From assembly GCA_002748285.1 (NCBI GenBank), contig PDSA01000006.1, positions 1 to 57,025 of the forward strand: a stretch of 57,025 bases of DNA, written 5' to 3'. Shown here one piece after another: positions 15,942 to 24,778 of this stretch (its first letter is position 1; the number at the start of each line of letters is the position of its first letter). Below the pieces are notes generated by a model that saw nothing but the letters and a program-made list of their open reading frames with translations, was not told the DNA's origin and ran no database searches. This DNA is from Rhodobacterales bacterium (GTDB taxonomy: Bacteria; Pseudomonadota; Alphaproteobacteria; Rhodobacterales; Rhodobacteraceae). A program made the position numbers and the translations under genes.

Positions 15942-17030
15942 TTACCCGCCATCCCGGTCTTTCAGCGCGGCTTTCAACTCGGCCAGCTGCGCCGCCATCC
16001 GGGGCAAACGACGCAATGCCTTTTGCATCTCGACCTGGCTCTGCATCTTGACCGCGGGCGAACCCAACAGCATCCGCCCCGCCGGCGCATTGGTAAAGAT
16101 CTTGGTCGCGCCCCCAGCCACCACATCATCGCCGACAAAGATGTTATCCGACACCCCGCATTGTCCGCCCAGCACCACCCGGTTGCCAATTCTGGACGAG
16201 CCCGCAATGCCCACCTGCCCGCAGAGCAGGCAATCTTCGCCCACCTGCACATTATGGCCGATATGCACCTGATTATCCAATTTGCTGCCCCGGCCAATGC
16301 GGGTTGAGCGGATGGTGCCTTTGTCGATCGTGACATTGGCCCCCAGCTCGACATCATCGCCGATCTCAACCGCCGCCAGCGAATGAATACGGGTCCAGCT
16401 TTGGGCCTTGGCCTGCACCTCTTTGCCCAGAGATTCGCGAGCATGCTCAACGGTGGATTTTTCTGGAGTCACAAAGGAAAACCCGTCAGCCCCGATCACC
16501 GCGCCGGGTTGGGCAATCAGCCGGTCTCCAATCTGCACCCCGGCCCCGATCCGCACCCCGGACAGGATCAGCGCATCATCGCCGATCCGGGCATTTTCGG
16601 CAATCGAGACATGGCTGGCAATGCGGGCGTTTTGGCCCAGCACCACATCGCGGCCAATCACCACAAATGGCCCGATCGCCGCCCCTGCCCCGATCTGAGC
16701 GCTGGGGTCAATCACGGCGGTGGGATGCACCCCCGGCGCGATCTCTGGCCCCGGATCGAGCAAAGCGGTCAGGGACGACATCGCATAGCGCGGGCGCGGC
16801 ACAAAGATCGCCGCTTGCAGGCCCAGCCCGCGCCAATCGGCCCCCTGCCACAGAATCGCGGCCCGCGCCTGCCCCGCCATCAGCCCATCGGCATATTTTT
16901 GATCCATCGCCAGCGCCAGCTGATCGGCCCCGGCCGTGGCTGGTTCGCTGACGCCGGTGATCAAAAGATCAACAGCGCCCTCGGCGGTGGCCGAAAGCGC
17001 TGTTGCAATTTGTGAAACGGTATAGCCCAT
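15942..17030 (-). CDS. lpxD: UDP-3-O-(3-hydroxyacyl)glucosamine N-acyltransferase
   Basis: The 362-residue protein has the LpxD layout: an N-terminal uridine-binding-like domain (to about residue 100) and then a left-handed beta-helix of hexapeptide repeats (IGPFVVIGRDVVLGQNARI and onward). DNQVHIGHNVQVGED near residue 250 holds the catalytic histidine. It adds the second acyl chain to the glucosamine of lipid A. It lies 33 bp downstream of an L,D-transpeptidase gene rather than in the usual bamA-lpxD-fabZ-lpxA cluster. A hairpin covers the G-rich ribosome-binding region. Confidence 0.95.
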   Translation of the reverse strand: MGYTVSQIATALSATAEGAVDLLITGVSEPATAGADQLALAMDQKYADGLMAGQARAAILWQGADWRGLGLQAAIFVPRPRYAMSSLTALLDPGPEIAPGVHPTAVIDPSAQIGAGAAIGPFVVIGRDVVLGQNARIASHVSIAENARIGDDALILSGVRIGAGVQIGDRLIAQPGAVIGADGFSFVTPEKSTVEHARESLGKEVQAKAQSWTRIHSLAAVEIGDDVELGANVTIDKGTIRSTRIGRGSKLDNQVHIGHNVQVGEDCLLCGQVGIAGSSRIGNRVVLGGQCGVSDNIFVGDDVVAGGATKIFTNAPAGRMLLGSPAVKMQSQVEMQKALRRLPRMAAQLAELKAALKDRDGG

Positions 17031-17037
17031 CTGCGGC

Positions 17038-17057
17038 CCCCAACATTTTTGTTGGGG
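17038..17057 (-). promoter_or_regulatory. hairpin overlapping the lpxD ribosome-binding site
   Basis: The 7-bp stem CCCCAAC / GTTGGGG has a 6-base loop. On the minus strand the 3' arm contains the GGGG run, 8 bases before the lpxD ATG, that is its best Shine-Dalgarno candidate. The hairpin occupies most of the 33-bp gap after the L,D-transpeptidase stop, so it may limit lpxD translation or stabilise the upstream message. Confidence 0.5.
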
Positions 17058-17063
17058 ACAGAG

Positions 17064-18680
17064 TTACCCTTTTACCGAGCGCAATTCCACCCCGGCATTT
17101 ACCAGAGCCCGAAAGATTTTGGCGTCACGCCCATAAACATCGCGGCGATACTGCATCCCGCCCTTGGGCTTACTGATTGCCGTGCGATACATCAGATGCA
17201 CCGGCACGGGGTTTTTCAGATCCACCCGGGTCTCTCTGCCGGTTCTCAGCTTGGCCTTGAAGAACTCTTCAGGGTTTTTGACCTGTTTGGCCAGCAGAGC
17301 ATAGGCCAGATCAAAGGGCTGTTGCACCCGGATACAACCATGGCTGAACGCGCGCACATCGCGGTTGAACAGGCTTTTGGAGGGGGTATCGTGCAGGTAG
17401 ATGTTATATCTGTTCGGGAACATGAATTTCACCAGCCCCAGAGCGTTGCGCCCGCTGGGAGCTTGCTTGAGGTTAAAGGGGAAATTCTTGGAATTATACT
17501 GCGAAAAATCCACCGCCCCGCGGTTCACCGTGCGCCCGCGCGCATCGACCAGCCGCAAATGCCCCACCGCATTGCCGTTGCGTTTGAGCATCGGCAGATA
17601 TTCCTTGACCGCGATTGAGCGCGGCACATTCCAAGTGGGGTTGATGATCATGAACTCCATCATATCGGAAAACTCGGGCGAGCGGTGATCGCTGGCATTT
17701 TTGCCGACCACGGTGCGGGTCTGGAAGGTGACCTTGCCGTTATCAACGATCTTGGCGGTGAAATCGGTCAGATTGATCAACACATGGCGCTTGCCGCGTT
17801 TTTGGTTGAACCAGCGCTCGCGCTCCATGGCGACGACCACCGATTGCAGGCGGTATTGCGCGGATTTGTTGATCTCGGCCATGGTGCCTTTGCCCGCGAC
17901 GCCATCGGTGGGCAGGCCGTGATCCAGCTGGAACAGCTGAACCGCCCTTTTCATCTTGGCATCATAAACACCGGCTGCCGAACGCCGCAGATAGCCCATA
18001 GCCACCAAGCGGTTGCGCAGCGCCACCACATGCGCCCCGCTGGCGCCGGGTTTCAGCGAAGCAGCCTTGACCTTGGGCCCGAACCCGCCCTTGGCCAGAC
18101 GTTTTTCCAGCCGCAGCTTTTCCTTCATCAGCCGGGTATATTCCGGGGTTTTGGGCAGCAGCATTTTGAAAAACCCGCGCGGCGAGCTTTTGGCGAAGGA
18201 GTGCAGGGTCTGCTCGCGCTCCCACCGACCGACCTTGCGCACGATGCCGCTGTCGATCCGGCTGGGAATCAGCACACCCGAGCGGATGTCACCGGCATAT
18301 TGCAGGAACATCTTGCTCATCTTGACCTCAAGATGGCCACGGTCGCGGGGGCTGTGGGCCGCTTTCAACTGGGCCTTCAGCGCCGCCGGGTCATAGCGTT
18401 TCACCGGCAACCCATGATCGGCAGCCTTGGACAGCGCCTGCAAAAAGGCGCGGCGGCGTTGCTTGGGCTTGCTGCCTTTATCCGTCCAAAGCGCCTGATA
18501 ATTACGGGATTTATAGAATTGAGCCACGGCTTTATCCCTGGCCGCCGCCTCGGCCACGGCCTGTTTAAAAGCGGTGACCTGCGCATTGGCCCCGGTGGAT
18601 GCCAGTGACACCAGCAAAAGAACGGCCCAGGCCGCAACCCATTTGTGAAATATACGAGTCTTTAACAGCGCCTCGGTCAT
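17064..18680 (-). CDS. periplasmic L,D-transpeptidase with peptidoglycan-binding domain (YcbB-like)
   Basis: The 538-residue protein has a signal sequence (KWVAAWAVLLLVSLASTGANA, about residues 13-33), a long helical scaffold, a peptidoglycan-binding domain near 215-275 (LKPGASGAHVVALRNRLVA) and a YkuD catalytic domain. That domain contains IYLHDTPSK and SHGCIRVQQP, with the nucleophile C449. The architecture matches YcbB/LdtD, which forms 3-3 peptidoglycan crosslinks. It leads an apparent two-gene unit with lpxD and diverges from an M15-like peptidase gene, so this locus is envelope-related on both sides. Confidence 0.9.
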   Translation of the reverse strand: MTEALLKTRIFHKWVAAWAVLLLVSLASTGANAQVTAFKQAVAEAAARDKAVAQFYKSRNYQALWTDKGSKPKQRRRAFLQALSKAADHGLPVKRYDPAALKAQLKAAHSPRDRGHLEVKMSKMFLQYAGDIRSGVLIPSRIDSGIVRKVGRWEREQTLHSFAKSSPRGFFKMLLPKTPEYTRLMKEKLRLEKRLAKGGFGPKVKAASLKPGASGAHVVALRNRLVAMGYLRRSAAGVYDAKMKRAVQLFQLDHGLPTDGVAGKGTMAEINKSAQYRLQSVVVAMERERWFNQKRGKRHVLINLTDFTAKIVDNGKVTFQTRTVVGKNASDHRSPEFSDMMEFMIINPTWNVPRSIAVKEYLPMLKRNGNAVGHLRLVDARGRTVNRGAVDFSQYNSKNFPFNLKQAPSGRNALGLVKFMFPNRYNIYLHDTPSKSLFNRDVRAFSHGCIRVQQPFDLAYALLAKQVKNPEEFFKAKLRTGRETRVDLKNPVPVHLMYRTAISKPKGGMQYRRDVYGRDAKIFRALVNAGVELRSVKG

Positions 18681-19039
18681 TTTTTACCCCCAAAATCAAT
18701 GTCGCCCGAAACCCGCAAAAGACGGAAATAAGGGCATAGTGACGCAGACCATTACGAACTATTGGGCCTAAGTCCAATCAAATTTACGTCAACTCCATAC
18801 AAAATATCGTTATTTTGCAAGGCGAACCCCCAAATCGGACATGAAAACAACAGTTTCACAATTTCAGCAAATTTTCGCCGATTTCTCTGGGTAATTAGAC
18901 TTGTATGCATTCGCGACTTGGTAATCGATTCGAGTTGTGCCATAAGGTCGGTGCATTCGGGACAAGGATGAGGCAGCCGCATGAAAGTGCGGCAATTCGT
19001 GGATGTGCAAAACGGCATAAAGAAACGGCAAACAGAGCA
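18681..19039. other. divergent intergenic region between L,D-transpeptidase and M15-like peptidase genes
   Basis: This 359-bp AT-richer stretch must carry the promoters for both divergent envelope genes. I see no repeat and no convincing small gene. An open frame extends upstream of the peptidase start (to 18905), but it lacks a ribosome-binding site and would bury the Tat signal. No strong sigma70 pair stood out on either strand. Confidence 0.5.
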
Positions 19040-19642
19040 ATGAAAAACAGCATGAATACGGGCACTTCAAGCGCTTCTGGCGTGGGCAAGTCCCTTATGA
19101 CACGTCGCGGTTTGATTCGCGCCTTTGCGGCAACCGCAGTTGTGGCGACTCCAACTTATTCCAAAGCCGCCGGTTTCCTGCGCGGCGCGGGCGATGTTCG
19201 TCGGCTGCGGATGTATTCCGGGCGCACCGGTGAATCGATCGACACGATTTACTGGGTCGAGGGCAAATATATCAAAGACGCCGTCAAAGAGATCAATCAT
19301 TTCATGCGCGACTGGCGTCAGGATGAAGCCCGGGCGATGGATACCCGCAATTTTGACATCATGGCCGCGGTTCACAATCTGATGGATTCGACCGAGCCCT
19401 ATATGTTGCTGTCGGGCTATCGCACCCCGAAAACCAATGCGATGCTGCGCTCGCGCTCGAGCGGGGTGGCCAAGAAATCGCTGCACATGAAGGGTAAAGC
19501 TGCCGATCTGCGGATGAAATCGCGTTCGGTCAATCAGATGTTCCGGGCCGCTTCCAGCTGTAGTGCCGGTGGGGTTGGCAAATATTCCGGCTCGAATTTT
19601 GTGCATATGGATTGCGGTGTTGTCCGCACTTGGGGCCGCTAA
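19040..19642 (+). CDS. Tat-exported DUF882 / peptidase M15-like protein (YcbK type)
   Basis: The 200-residue protein has a twin-arginine signal TRRGLIRAFAATAVVA (R22-R23) followed by a hydrophobic stretch, so it should be exported folded. The mature part has LLSGYRTPKTNAMLRS, KKSLHMKGKAADLRM and NFVHMDCG, which carry the His/Asp/His zinc ligands of the YcbK/DUF882 subgroup of M15 peptidases. These act on peptidoglycan peptides or are predicted to. The start is uncertain: ATG 19040 and an ATG four codons later both keep the signal, and neither has a good Shine-Dalgarno sequence. Confidence 0.85.
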   Translation: MKNSMNTGTSSASGVGKSLMTRRGLIRAFAATAVVATPTYSKAAGFLRGAGDVRRLRMYSGRTGESIDTIYWVEGKYIKDAVKEINHFMRDWRQDEARAMDTRNFDIMAAVHNLMDSTEPYMLLSGYRTPKTNAMLRSRSSGVAKKSLHMKGKAADLRMKSRSVNQMFRAASSCSAGGVGKYSGSNFVHMDCGVVRTWGR

Positions 19643-19707
19643 ATTAAGCAGCTCTGCTTTCACACCTTTGGCGGGCTTTACTGCTACTGCCTTTTCCGGG
19701 TCCGGGC

Positions 19708-20613
19708 TTATAGCGCCCTGGCCTGATTTTCCAGTCGTGTGATTTCGTCCCGCATTCCCTGCACCAGCGAATCGGCAAAGCGATTCAGCCGGTCCACCCG
19801 TTGATCATCCAGATGCCGCACCAGATAAAAGGTGCGGGTCAGTGAAATCTGATCGGCCAGAACCCGCCGAATGCCGGGCAAGGTGGGCATACAGAAATCA
19901 TGCACAATCGCCAGCCCTGCCCCGTGACGCACCCAGTTGGCCTGCACCGCGACCGAGTTTGACCCCAGCGTCACATGCTCAACCCCAATCTGCCCCAGAT
20001 AGTCCACCTCTTTGTCAAAGATCATATCCGGGATATAGCCGATGATCCGGTGCCCTTTCAGATCCTGCGGGTGCCTGATCGGCGGGTGACTGTTCAGATA
20101 GGCTTCGGTGGCGGCAAGATGCAGCTTATAGTCGCCAATGCGCTGCGCCATCAGCCGCCCGGCGGTGGGGGGCGACAGGGTCACCGCCATATCGGCCTCG
20201 CGCTTTGACAGGTTGAACACCCGGGGCTGCGCCACAATCTGCACCTCAAGCCCCGGATTTTGATCACAAATTTCCGCACAGACCTGCGGCAGCAGATAAT
20301 TGGCCGAGCCATCAGGTGCCCCAATCCGCACGGTGCCGCTTAATTGTCCGGCCACACCCTGTAGTTCTTCGCCCGCCTGCGACATCGCACTTTCCGCCCG
20401 CATCGCATGCACCAGCAGCCGCTCGCCCTCATTGTTCAGCACATAGCCCTGCACCGAGCGCGCAAACAATGCCGCCCCCAGCCGATGCTCCAGCCGCGAA
20501 ATCCGCCGCCCCACCGTGGCCGGGTCCATCTTCAGCAGCCGCCCGGCTTGTGATAAGCTCTCGCCGCGGGCCACAGCCAGAAATACCCGCAGATCATCCC
20601 AGTCAAAATCCAT
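19708..20613 (-). CDS. LysR family transcriptional regulator
   Basis: The 301-residue protein has an N-terminal winged helix (DLRVFLAVARGESLSQAG, then RLLKMDPATVGRRISRLE) and a periplasmic-binding-like effector domain, as in LysR regulators. I chose ATG 20613 with AGGGA upstream; the longer frame to 20682 begins with a low-complexity Ser/Gly run. It is transcribed away from mmsA across a 160-bp gap containing inverted repeats, the usual arrangement for a LysR protein controlling its neighbour and itself. Control of valine catabolism is inferred from position. Confidence 0.9.
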   Translation of the reverse strand: MDFDWDDLRVFLAVARGESLSQAGRLLKMDPATVGRRISRLEHRLGAALFARSVQGYVLNNEGERLLVHAMRAESAMSQAGEELQGVAGQLSGTVRIGAPDGSANYLLPQVCAEICDQNPGLEVQIVAQPRVFNLSKREADMAVTLSPPTAGRLMAQRIGDYKLHLAATEAYLNSHPPIRHPQDLKGHRIIGYIPDMIFDKEVDYLGQIGVEHVTLGSNSVAVQANWVRHGAGLAIVHDFCMPTLPGIRRVLADQISLTRTFYLVRHLDDQRVDRLNRFADSLVQGMRDEITRLENQARAL

Positions 20614-20685
20614 ATTTTTCCCTTTGCTTGTCGGTGGCACCACTGTGGCACATCCGCCACCGCCGCCGCTGCTGCTTTGCATTTA

Positions 20686-20731
20686 TGCAAAATGCCCCTG
20701 CTAAAATGAACCTTTCATTAGCGTTTTTGCA
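20686..20731. promoter_or_regulatory. nested inverted repeats between lysR and mmsA (candidate operator)
   Basis: An outer repeat TGCAAAA (20686-20692) / TTTTGCA (20725-20731) encloses an inner repeat AATGAA-CCT-TTCATT (20705-20719). The site lies 40-90 bp before the mmsA start and 70-120 bp before the lysR start, a typical location for a LysR operator. Confidence 0.5.
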
Positions 20732-20773
20732 AGAGTAAACTGCGCCCAGCTCATAATCTTAGAGGAGGATTCT

Positions 20774-22273
20774 ATGACCGAAACGCACCACTTTATTAAT
20801 GGTAAAGTCACCGAAGGCACATCCGGGCGGTTTTCCGATGTGATGAACCCCGCCACCGGCGAAGTTCAGGGCAAACTGTCTCTGGCCAGCAAGGCCGAGC
20901 TGGACAAGGCTGTTGAGATCGCTGCCGAGGCGCAAAAAGCCTGGGGCGCGACCAACCCGCAAAAACGCGGCCGGGTGATGATGGCCATGGTTGGCCTGCT
21001 GAACCGCGATATGGACAAGCTGGCCGAAGCGCTGTCCAAAGAGCACGGCAAAACCCTGCCGGATGCCCGTGGCGATGTGCAGCGTGGTCTGGAAGTGATC
21101 GAATACTGCATCGGTGCGCCAGAAATGCTGAAAGGCGACTATACCGACAGCGCTGGCCCCGGCATTGATATGTATTCCATGCGTCAGCCTCTGGGTGTGA
21201 CCGCTGCGATTGCACCGTTCAACTTCCCGGCCATGATCCCGCTGTGGCAGGTTGGCCCGGCGCTGGCTTGCGGCAACGCTGTGGTTCTGAAACCATCCGA
21301 GCGTGCCCCCACCGTACCAATGATGATTGCCCAGCTGTTCCTGGAAGCTGGTCTGCCCGCCGGTGTTTTGCAGGTGGTCAATGGCGACAAAGAAGCCGTG
21401 GATGCGATTCTGGATAACGAGACCATTCAGGCGGTTGGCTTTGTGGGCTCGACCCCGATTGCGCAATATATCTACAGCCGCGCCACGGCCAATGGCAAAC
21501 GGGCGCAGTGCTTCGGTGGTGCGAAAAACCACATGATCATCATGCCCGATGCCGATCTGGATCAAGCGGCTGATGCGCTGATCGGGGCTGGCTTTGGCGC
21601 CGCTGGTGAACGCTGCATGGCGATCTCGGTGGCCGTGCCTGTGGGCAAGGAAACTGCCGACAAGCTGATCGAAAAGCTGGTACCCCGGATCGAAAAACTG
21701 CGGGTTGCACCTTATTTTGAAGGCGACAATGTCGATTACGGCCCAGTTGTGACAGGTGCCGCCAAGGAAAACATCCTGCGGCTGATCCAAAGCGGTGTTG
21801 ATCAGGGCGCTGAGCTGGTGGTCGATAACCGTGACTTCAAACTGCAAGGGTATGAGGATGGTTACTTCGTCGGCCCGCATCTGTTTGACAAAGTCACCAC
21901 CGATATGGACATCTACAAAACCGAGATCTTTGGCCCGGTTCTGTGCACCATGCGCGCCGACAACTATGAAGAGGCCCTCGGCTATGTGATGGATCACGAA
22001 TATGGCAACGGCACCGCGATCTTTACCCGCGATGGCGACACCGCGCGTGATTTCTCGCACCGGATCAATGTCGGCATGGTCGGCGTCAATGTGCCGATCC
22101 CGGTTCCGCTGGCCTACCACACTTTCGGCGGCTGGAAAAAATCCGGCTTTGGCGATCTGAACCAGCACGGCCCGGATGCGTTCAAATTCTTTACGCGCAC
22201 CAAAACCGTGACATCGCGCTGGCCATCGGGCCTGAAAGAAGGCGGAGAATTCCACTTCAAAGCGTTCGACTAA
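20774..22273 (+). CDS. mmsA: methylmalonate-semialdehyde dehydrogenase (CoA-acylating)
   Basis: The 499-residue aldehyde dehydrogenase opens HHFINGKVTEGTSGRFSDV, and has the NAD-binding FVGSTPIAQYIY segment and the catalytic C281 in GERCMAIS. The lack of the usual catalytic Glu region and the GRxxDVMNPATGEV start are typical of MmsA. It converts methylmalonate semialdehyde to propionyl-CoA, the last valine step. AGGAGG is five bases before the ATG. It is followed by a terminator, so it is probably a separate unit from the acd-hibch-mmsB operon downstream. Confidence 0.93.
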   Translation: MTETHHFINGKVTEGTSGRFSDVMNPATGEVQGKLSLASKAELDKAVEIAAEAQKAWGATNPQKRGRVMMAMVGLLNRDMDKLAEALSKEHGKTLPDARGDVQRGLEVIEYCIGAPEMLKGDYTDSAGPGIDMYSMRQPLGVTAAIAPFNFPAMIPLWQVGPALACGNAVVLKPSERAPTVPMMIAQLFLEAGLPAGVLQVVNGDKEAVDAILDNETIQAVGFVGSTPIAQYIYSRATANGKRAQCFGGAKNHMIIMPDADLDQAADALIGAGFGAAGERCMAISVAVPVGKETADKLIEKLVPRIEKLRVAPYFEGDNVDYGPVVTGAAKENILRLIQSGVDQGAELVVDNRDFKLQGYEDGYFVGPHLFDKVTTDMDIYKTEIFGPVLCTMRADNYEEALGYVMDHEYGNGTAIFTRDGDTARDFSHRINVGMVGVNVPIPVPLAYHTFGGWKKSGFGDLNQHGPDAFKFFTRTKTVTSRWPSGLKEGGEFHFKAFD

Positions 22274-22298
22274 GACGTATTTTGACAAATCATTTCAA

Positions 22299-22331
22299 GG
22301 GGCCGCCAGCTGCTGCGGCCCCTTATTTCTT
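22299..22331 (+). terminator. rho-independent terminator after mmsA
   Basis: The stem GGGGCCGC / GCGGCCCC has an 8-base loop and is followed by TTATTTCTT. Confidence 0.75.
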
Positions 22332-22367
22332 GCCTAATCGCCCCGACTCTGCTCTGATTGAAAAAAA

Positions 22368-22417
22368 TAGAGCGTTAGGTGATGCCCTTTGCATCAGCTA
22401 TTTCGTCAAACGCTATA
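22368..22417 (-). repeat. MITE-like element, copy B (50-bp internally deleted form)
   Basis: The left end TAGAGCGTTA is joined to the inner GTGATGC segment and the right end TTTCGTCAAACGCTATA. About 55 bp of the 105-bp unit are missing from the middle. The element ends 12 bp before the ATG of ybdK, so it forms that gene's immediate 5' region. Confidence 0.75.
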
Positions 22418-22429
22418 GGGGGGAAACAG

Positions 22430-23557
22430 ATGAAACAGCCGGATTTCACCATTGGCATCGAAGAAGAATATCTGGTGGTCGACCAGAAAACCATGGAGCT
22501 GGCCAAGATACCCGATGAAATGATGCAGGCCTGCAAAGCCGAATTGCAGGATCAGGTCAGCCCCGAATATTTGCAATGCCAGATCGAAATCGGCACCAAA
22601 GTCTGCGCCAATGTCAGCCAAGCCCGCGACGATCTGAAACGGCTGCGCAGCACCATCTCGAAACACGCCGCCACATATGGGCTGACCCCGATGGCCGCCT
22701 CGTGCCATCCCTTTGCCGATTGGAAGCAACAGCACCACACCGACAAAGAACGCTACAACACGCTGCGTTCCGATCTGATGGGCGTGGTGCGGCGCTTGCT
22801 GATCAGCGGGATGCATGTGCATGTGGGCATCCCGGACAAAGACATGCGAATTGATCTGCTCAACCAGTTGACCTATTTCCTGCCGCATCTGCTGGCACTG
22901 TCGGCATCCTCTCCCTATTGGCAGGGCGAAGATACCGGGTTGGATTCCTACCGTCTGACGGTGTTTGACAATCTGCCCCGCACCGGCCTGCCGCCGAAAT
23001 TGCAGGGCTGGGGGGAATATGAGCGCTCGGTGCAGGCGCTGGTCAGTCTGGGGCTGATCGAGGATAGCAGCAAAATCTGGTGGGATCTGCGCCCCTCGCA
23101 GAAATTTCCGACAATCGAATCAAGGATTTGCGACCTGCCCTCGCGGCTGGAACACAGCCTGTGTCTGGCGGCGATGATCCAGTGCCTGTGCCGGATGCTG
23201 TGGCGGCTGGCCAAGAAAAACCAGCGCTGGCGGCTGTATGATAACTTTTTGCTGAATGAAAACCGCTGGCGGGCGCAGCGCTACGGGGTTGGCGGCGGGC
23301 TGGTGGATTTTGGCCGCCACGAAATCATCCCCATGACCGATCTGATCGACGAGTTGGTTGAACTGCTCGCCCGCGATGCAGAGGAGCTGGGCTGCGTCGC
23401 CGAGCTGCAAACCGCCCGCGACATTGTGCGCAACGGCAACTGTGCCGACCGCCAGCGCGCGGTTTACAAGGCCGCTTGTGATCAGGGCAAATCCAGCACC
23501 GAAGCCCTGCGCGATGTGGCCCGGCATTTGGTTCAGGAATTTCACGCTGACCTGTAA
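22430..23557 (+). CDS. carboxylate-amine ligase, glutamate-cysteine ligase type 2 (YbdK-like)
   Basis: The 375-residue protein starts [13 protein letters not shown] and contains a [12 protein letters not shown] stretch, [19 protein letters not shown] and [19 protein letters not shown]. These are the GCS2 family motifs for metal and substrate binding. Members form amide bonds from carboxylates and amines with ATP; YbdK has weak glutamate-cysteine ligase activity. I chose ATG 22430, which has a GGGGGG run just upstream; an earlier ATG at 22379 lies inside the MITE. It separates mmsA from the other valine genes without a clear functional link. Confidence 0.88.
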   Translation: MKQPDFTIGIEEEYLVVDQKTMELAKIPDEMMQACKAELQDQVSPEYLQCQIEIGTKVCANVSQARDDLKRLRSTISKHAATYGLTPMAASCHPFADWKQQHHTDKERYNTLRSDLMGVVRRLLISGMHVHVGIPDKDMRIDLLNQLTYFLPHLLALSASSPYWQGEDTGLDSYRLTVFDNLPRTGLPPKLQGWGEYERSVQALVSLGLIEDSSKIWWDLRPSQKFPTIESRICDLPSRLEHSLCLAAMIQCLCRMLWRLAKKNQRWRLYDNFLLNENRWRAQRYGVGGGLVDFGRHEIIPMTDLIDELVELLARDAEELGCVAELQTARDIVRNGNCADRQRAVYKAACDQGKSSTEALRDVARHLVQEFHADL

Positions 23558-23632
23558 GGCACGGCTTGCAAAACTCCTGAAATAATTGGAAACTAAACGG
23601 ATGTTCAATTCGTTGATAACCGGAGGAAACCG

Positions 23633-24778
23633 ATGGATTTTGCGCTGACCGAAGAGCAAACGCTGATTTTTGACATGGCCAAGGCCTTTGGCGAAGAGCA
23701 TATCGCGCCCTTTGCCCATGAATGGGAAAGAGCAGGCGATATTCCGAAAGATTTGTGGCCCAAACTGGCCGAGCTGGGCTTTGGCGGGCTGTATGTGTCG
23801 GCAGAAAATGGCGGCTCGGGCCTGTCGCGGCTGGATGCCACGCTGGTGTTCGAAGCCCTGTCGATGGCCTGCCCTTCGGTTGCGGCGTTTTTGTCGATCC
23901 ACAATATGGGCGCGGCGATGATCGACAAATTCGGCAGCCCCGAATTGCATGAAAAATATCTGGCCGATGCGGTGTCGATGAACAAGATCATCTCTTACTG
24001 CCTGACCGAGCCGGGCTGTGGCTCGGACGCGGCGGCGCTGAAAACCCGGGCCGAAAAAACCGATAGCGGCTATCAGTTGAACGGCACCAAGGCGTTCATC
24101 TCGGGCGGGGGGTATTCGGATGCCTATATCGTCTTTGCCCGCACCGGCGATAACAGCCCCAGAGGAATTTCCGCGATGCTGGTCGATGACGGCACCGAGG
24201 GGCTCAGCTTTGGCGGCTTGGAGGAAAAAATGGGCTGGAAGAGCCAGCCGACCCGTCAGGTGCAGTTGGACAATTGCAACGTTCCCGCCAGTAATCTGCT
24301 GGGCGAAGAGGGCAAAGGTTTCACATATGCGATGAAAGGGCTGGATGGCGGCCGTCTGAATATCTCGTCCTGTTCGCTGGGCGGCGCTCAGGCGGCGCTG
24401 ACCGCGACCCTGCAATATATGGGCGAGCGCAAAGCCTTTGGCAAAACCATCGACCAGTTCCAGGCGCTGCAATTCCGTCTGGCGGATATGGAGATCGAAC
24501 TGCAAGCCGCCCGCATCTTCCTGCATCAGGCGGCGTGGAAGCTGGACAATGGCGCACATGACGCCAGCAAATTCTGCGCCATGGCCAAACGCTTTGTCAC
24601 CGAGACCGGCTCGACGGTTGTCAACCAATGTCTGCAACTGCATGGCGGCTATGGCTATCTGGCCGATTACGGCATTGAAAAGCTGGTGCGCGATCTGCGG
24701 GTGCATGAAATTCTTGAGGGCACCAACGAAGTCATGCGCATGATCGTTGCCCGTCAACTGTTGGCCGAGCGTAACTGA
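23633..24778 (+). CDS. acyl-CoA dehydrogenase, probable isobutyryl-CoA dehydrogenase
   Basis: The 381-residue flavoprotein shows the acyl-CoA dehydrogenase signatures YCLTEPGCGSDAAALKTRAE and KAFISGGGYSDAYIV, and has the catalytic glutamate E362 in ILEGTNEVMRM. It oxidises a short branched acyl-CoA with FAD, passing electrons to ETF. Isobutyryl-CoA is the likely substrate because 3-hydroxyisobutyryl-CoA hydrolase and mmsB follow directly. GGAGG lies seven bases before the ATG. Its TGA overlaps the next ATG by one base (TGATG), indicating coupled translation. Confidence 0.88.
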   Translation: MDFALTEEQTLIFDMAKAFGEEHIAPFAHEWERAGDIPKDLWPKLAELGFGGLYVSAENGGSGLSRLDATLVFEALSMACPSVAAFLSIHNMGAAMIDKFGSPELHEKYLADAVSMNKIISYCLTEPGCGSDAAALKTRAEKTDSGYQLNGTKAFISGGGYSDAYIVFARTGDNSPRGISAMLVDDGTEGLSFGGLEEKMGWKSQPTRQVQLDNCNVPASNLLGEEGKGFTYAMKGLDGGRLNISSCSLGGAQAALTATLQYMGERKAFGKTIDQFQALQFRLADMEIELQAARIFLHQAAWKLDNGAHDASKFCAMAKRFVTETGSTVVNQCLQLHGGYGYLADYGIEKLVRDLRVHEILEGTNEVMRMIVARQLLAERN

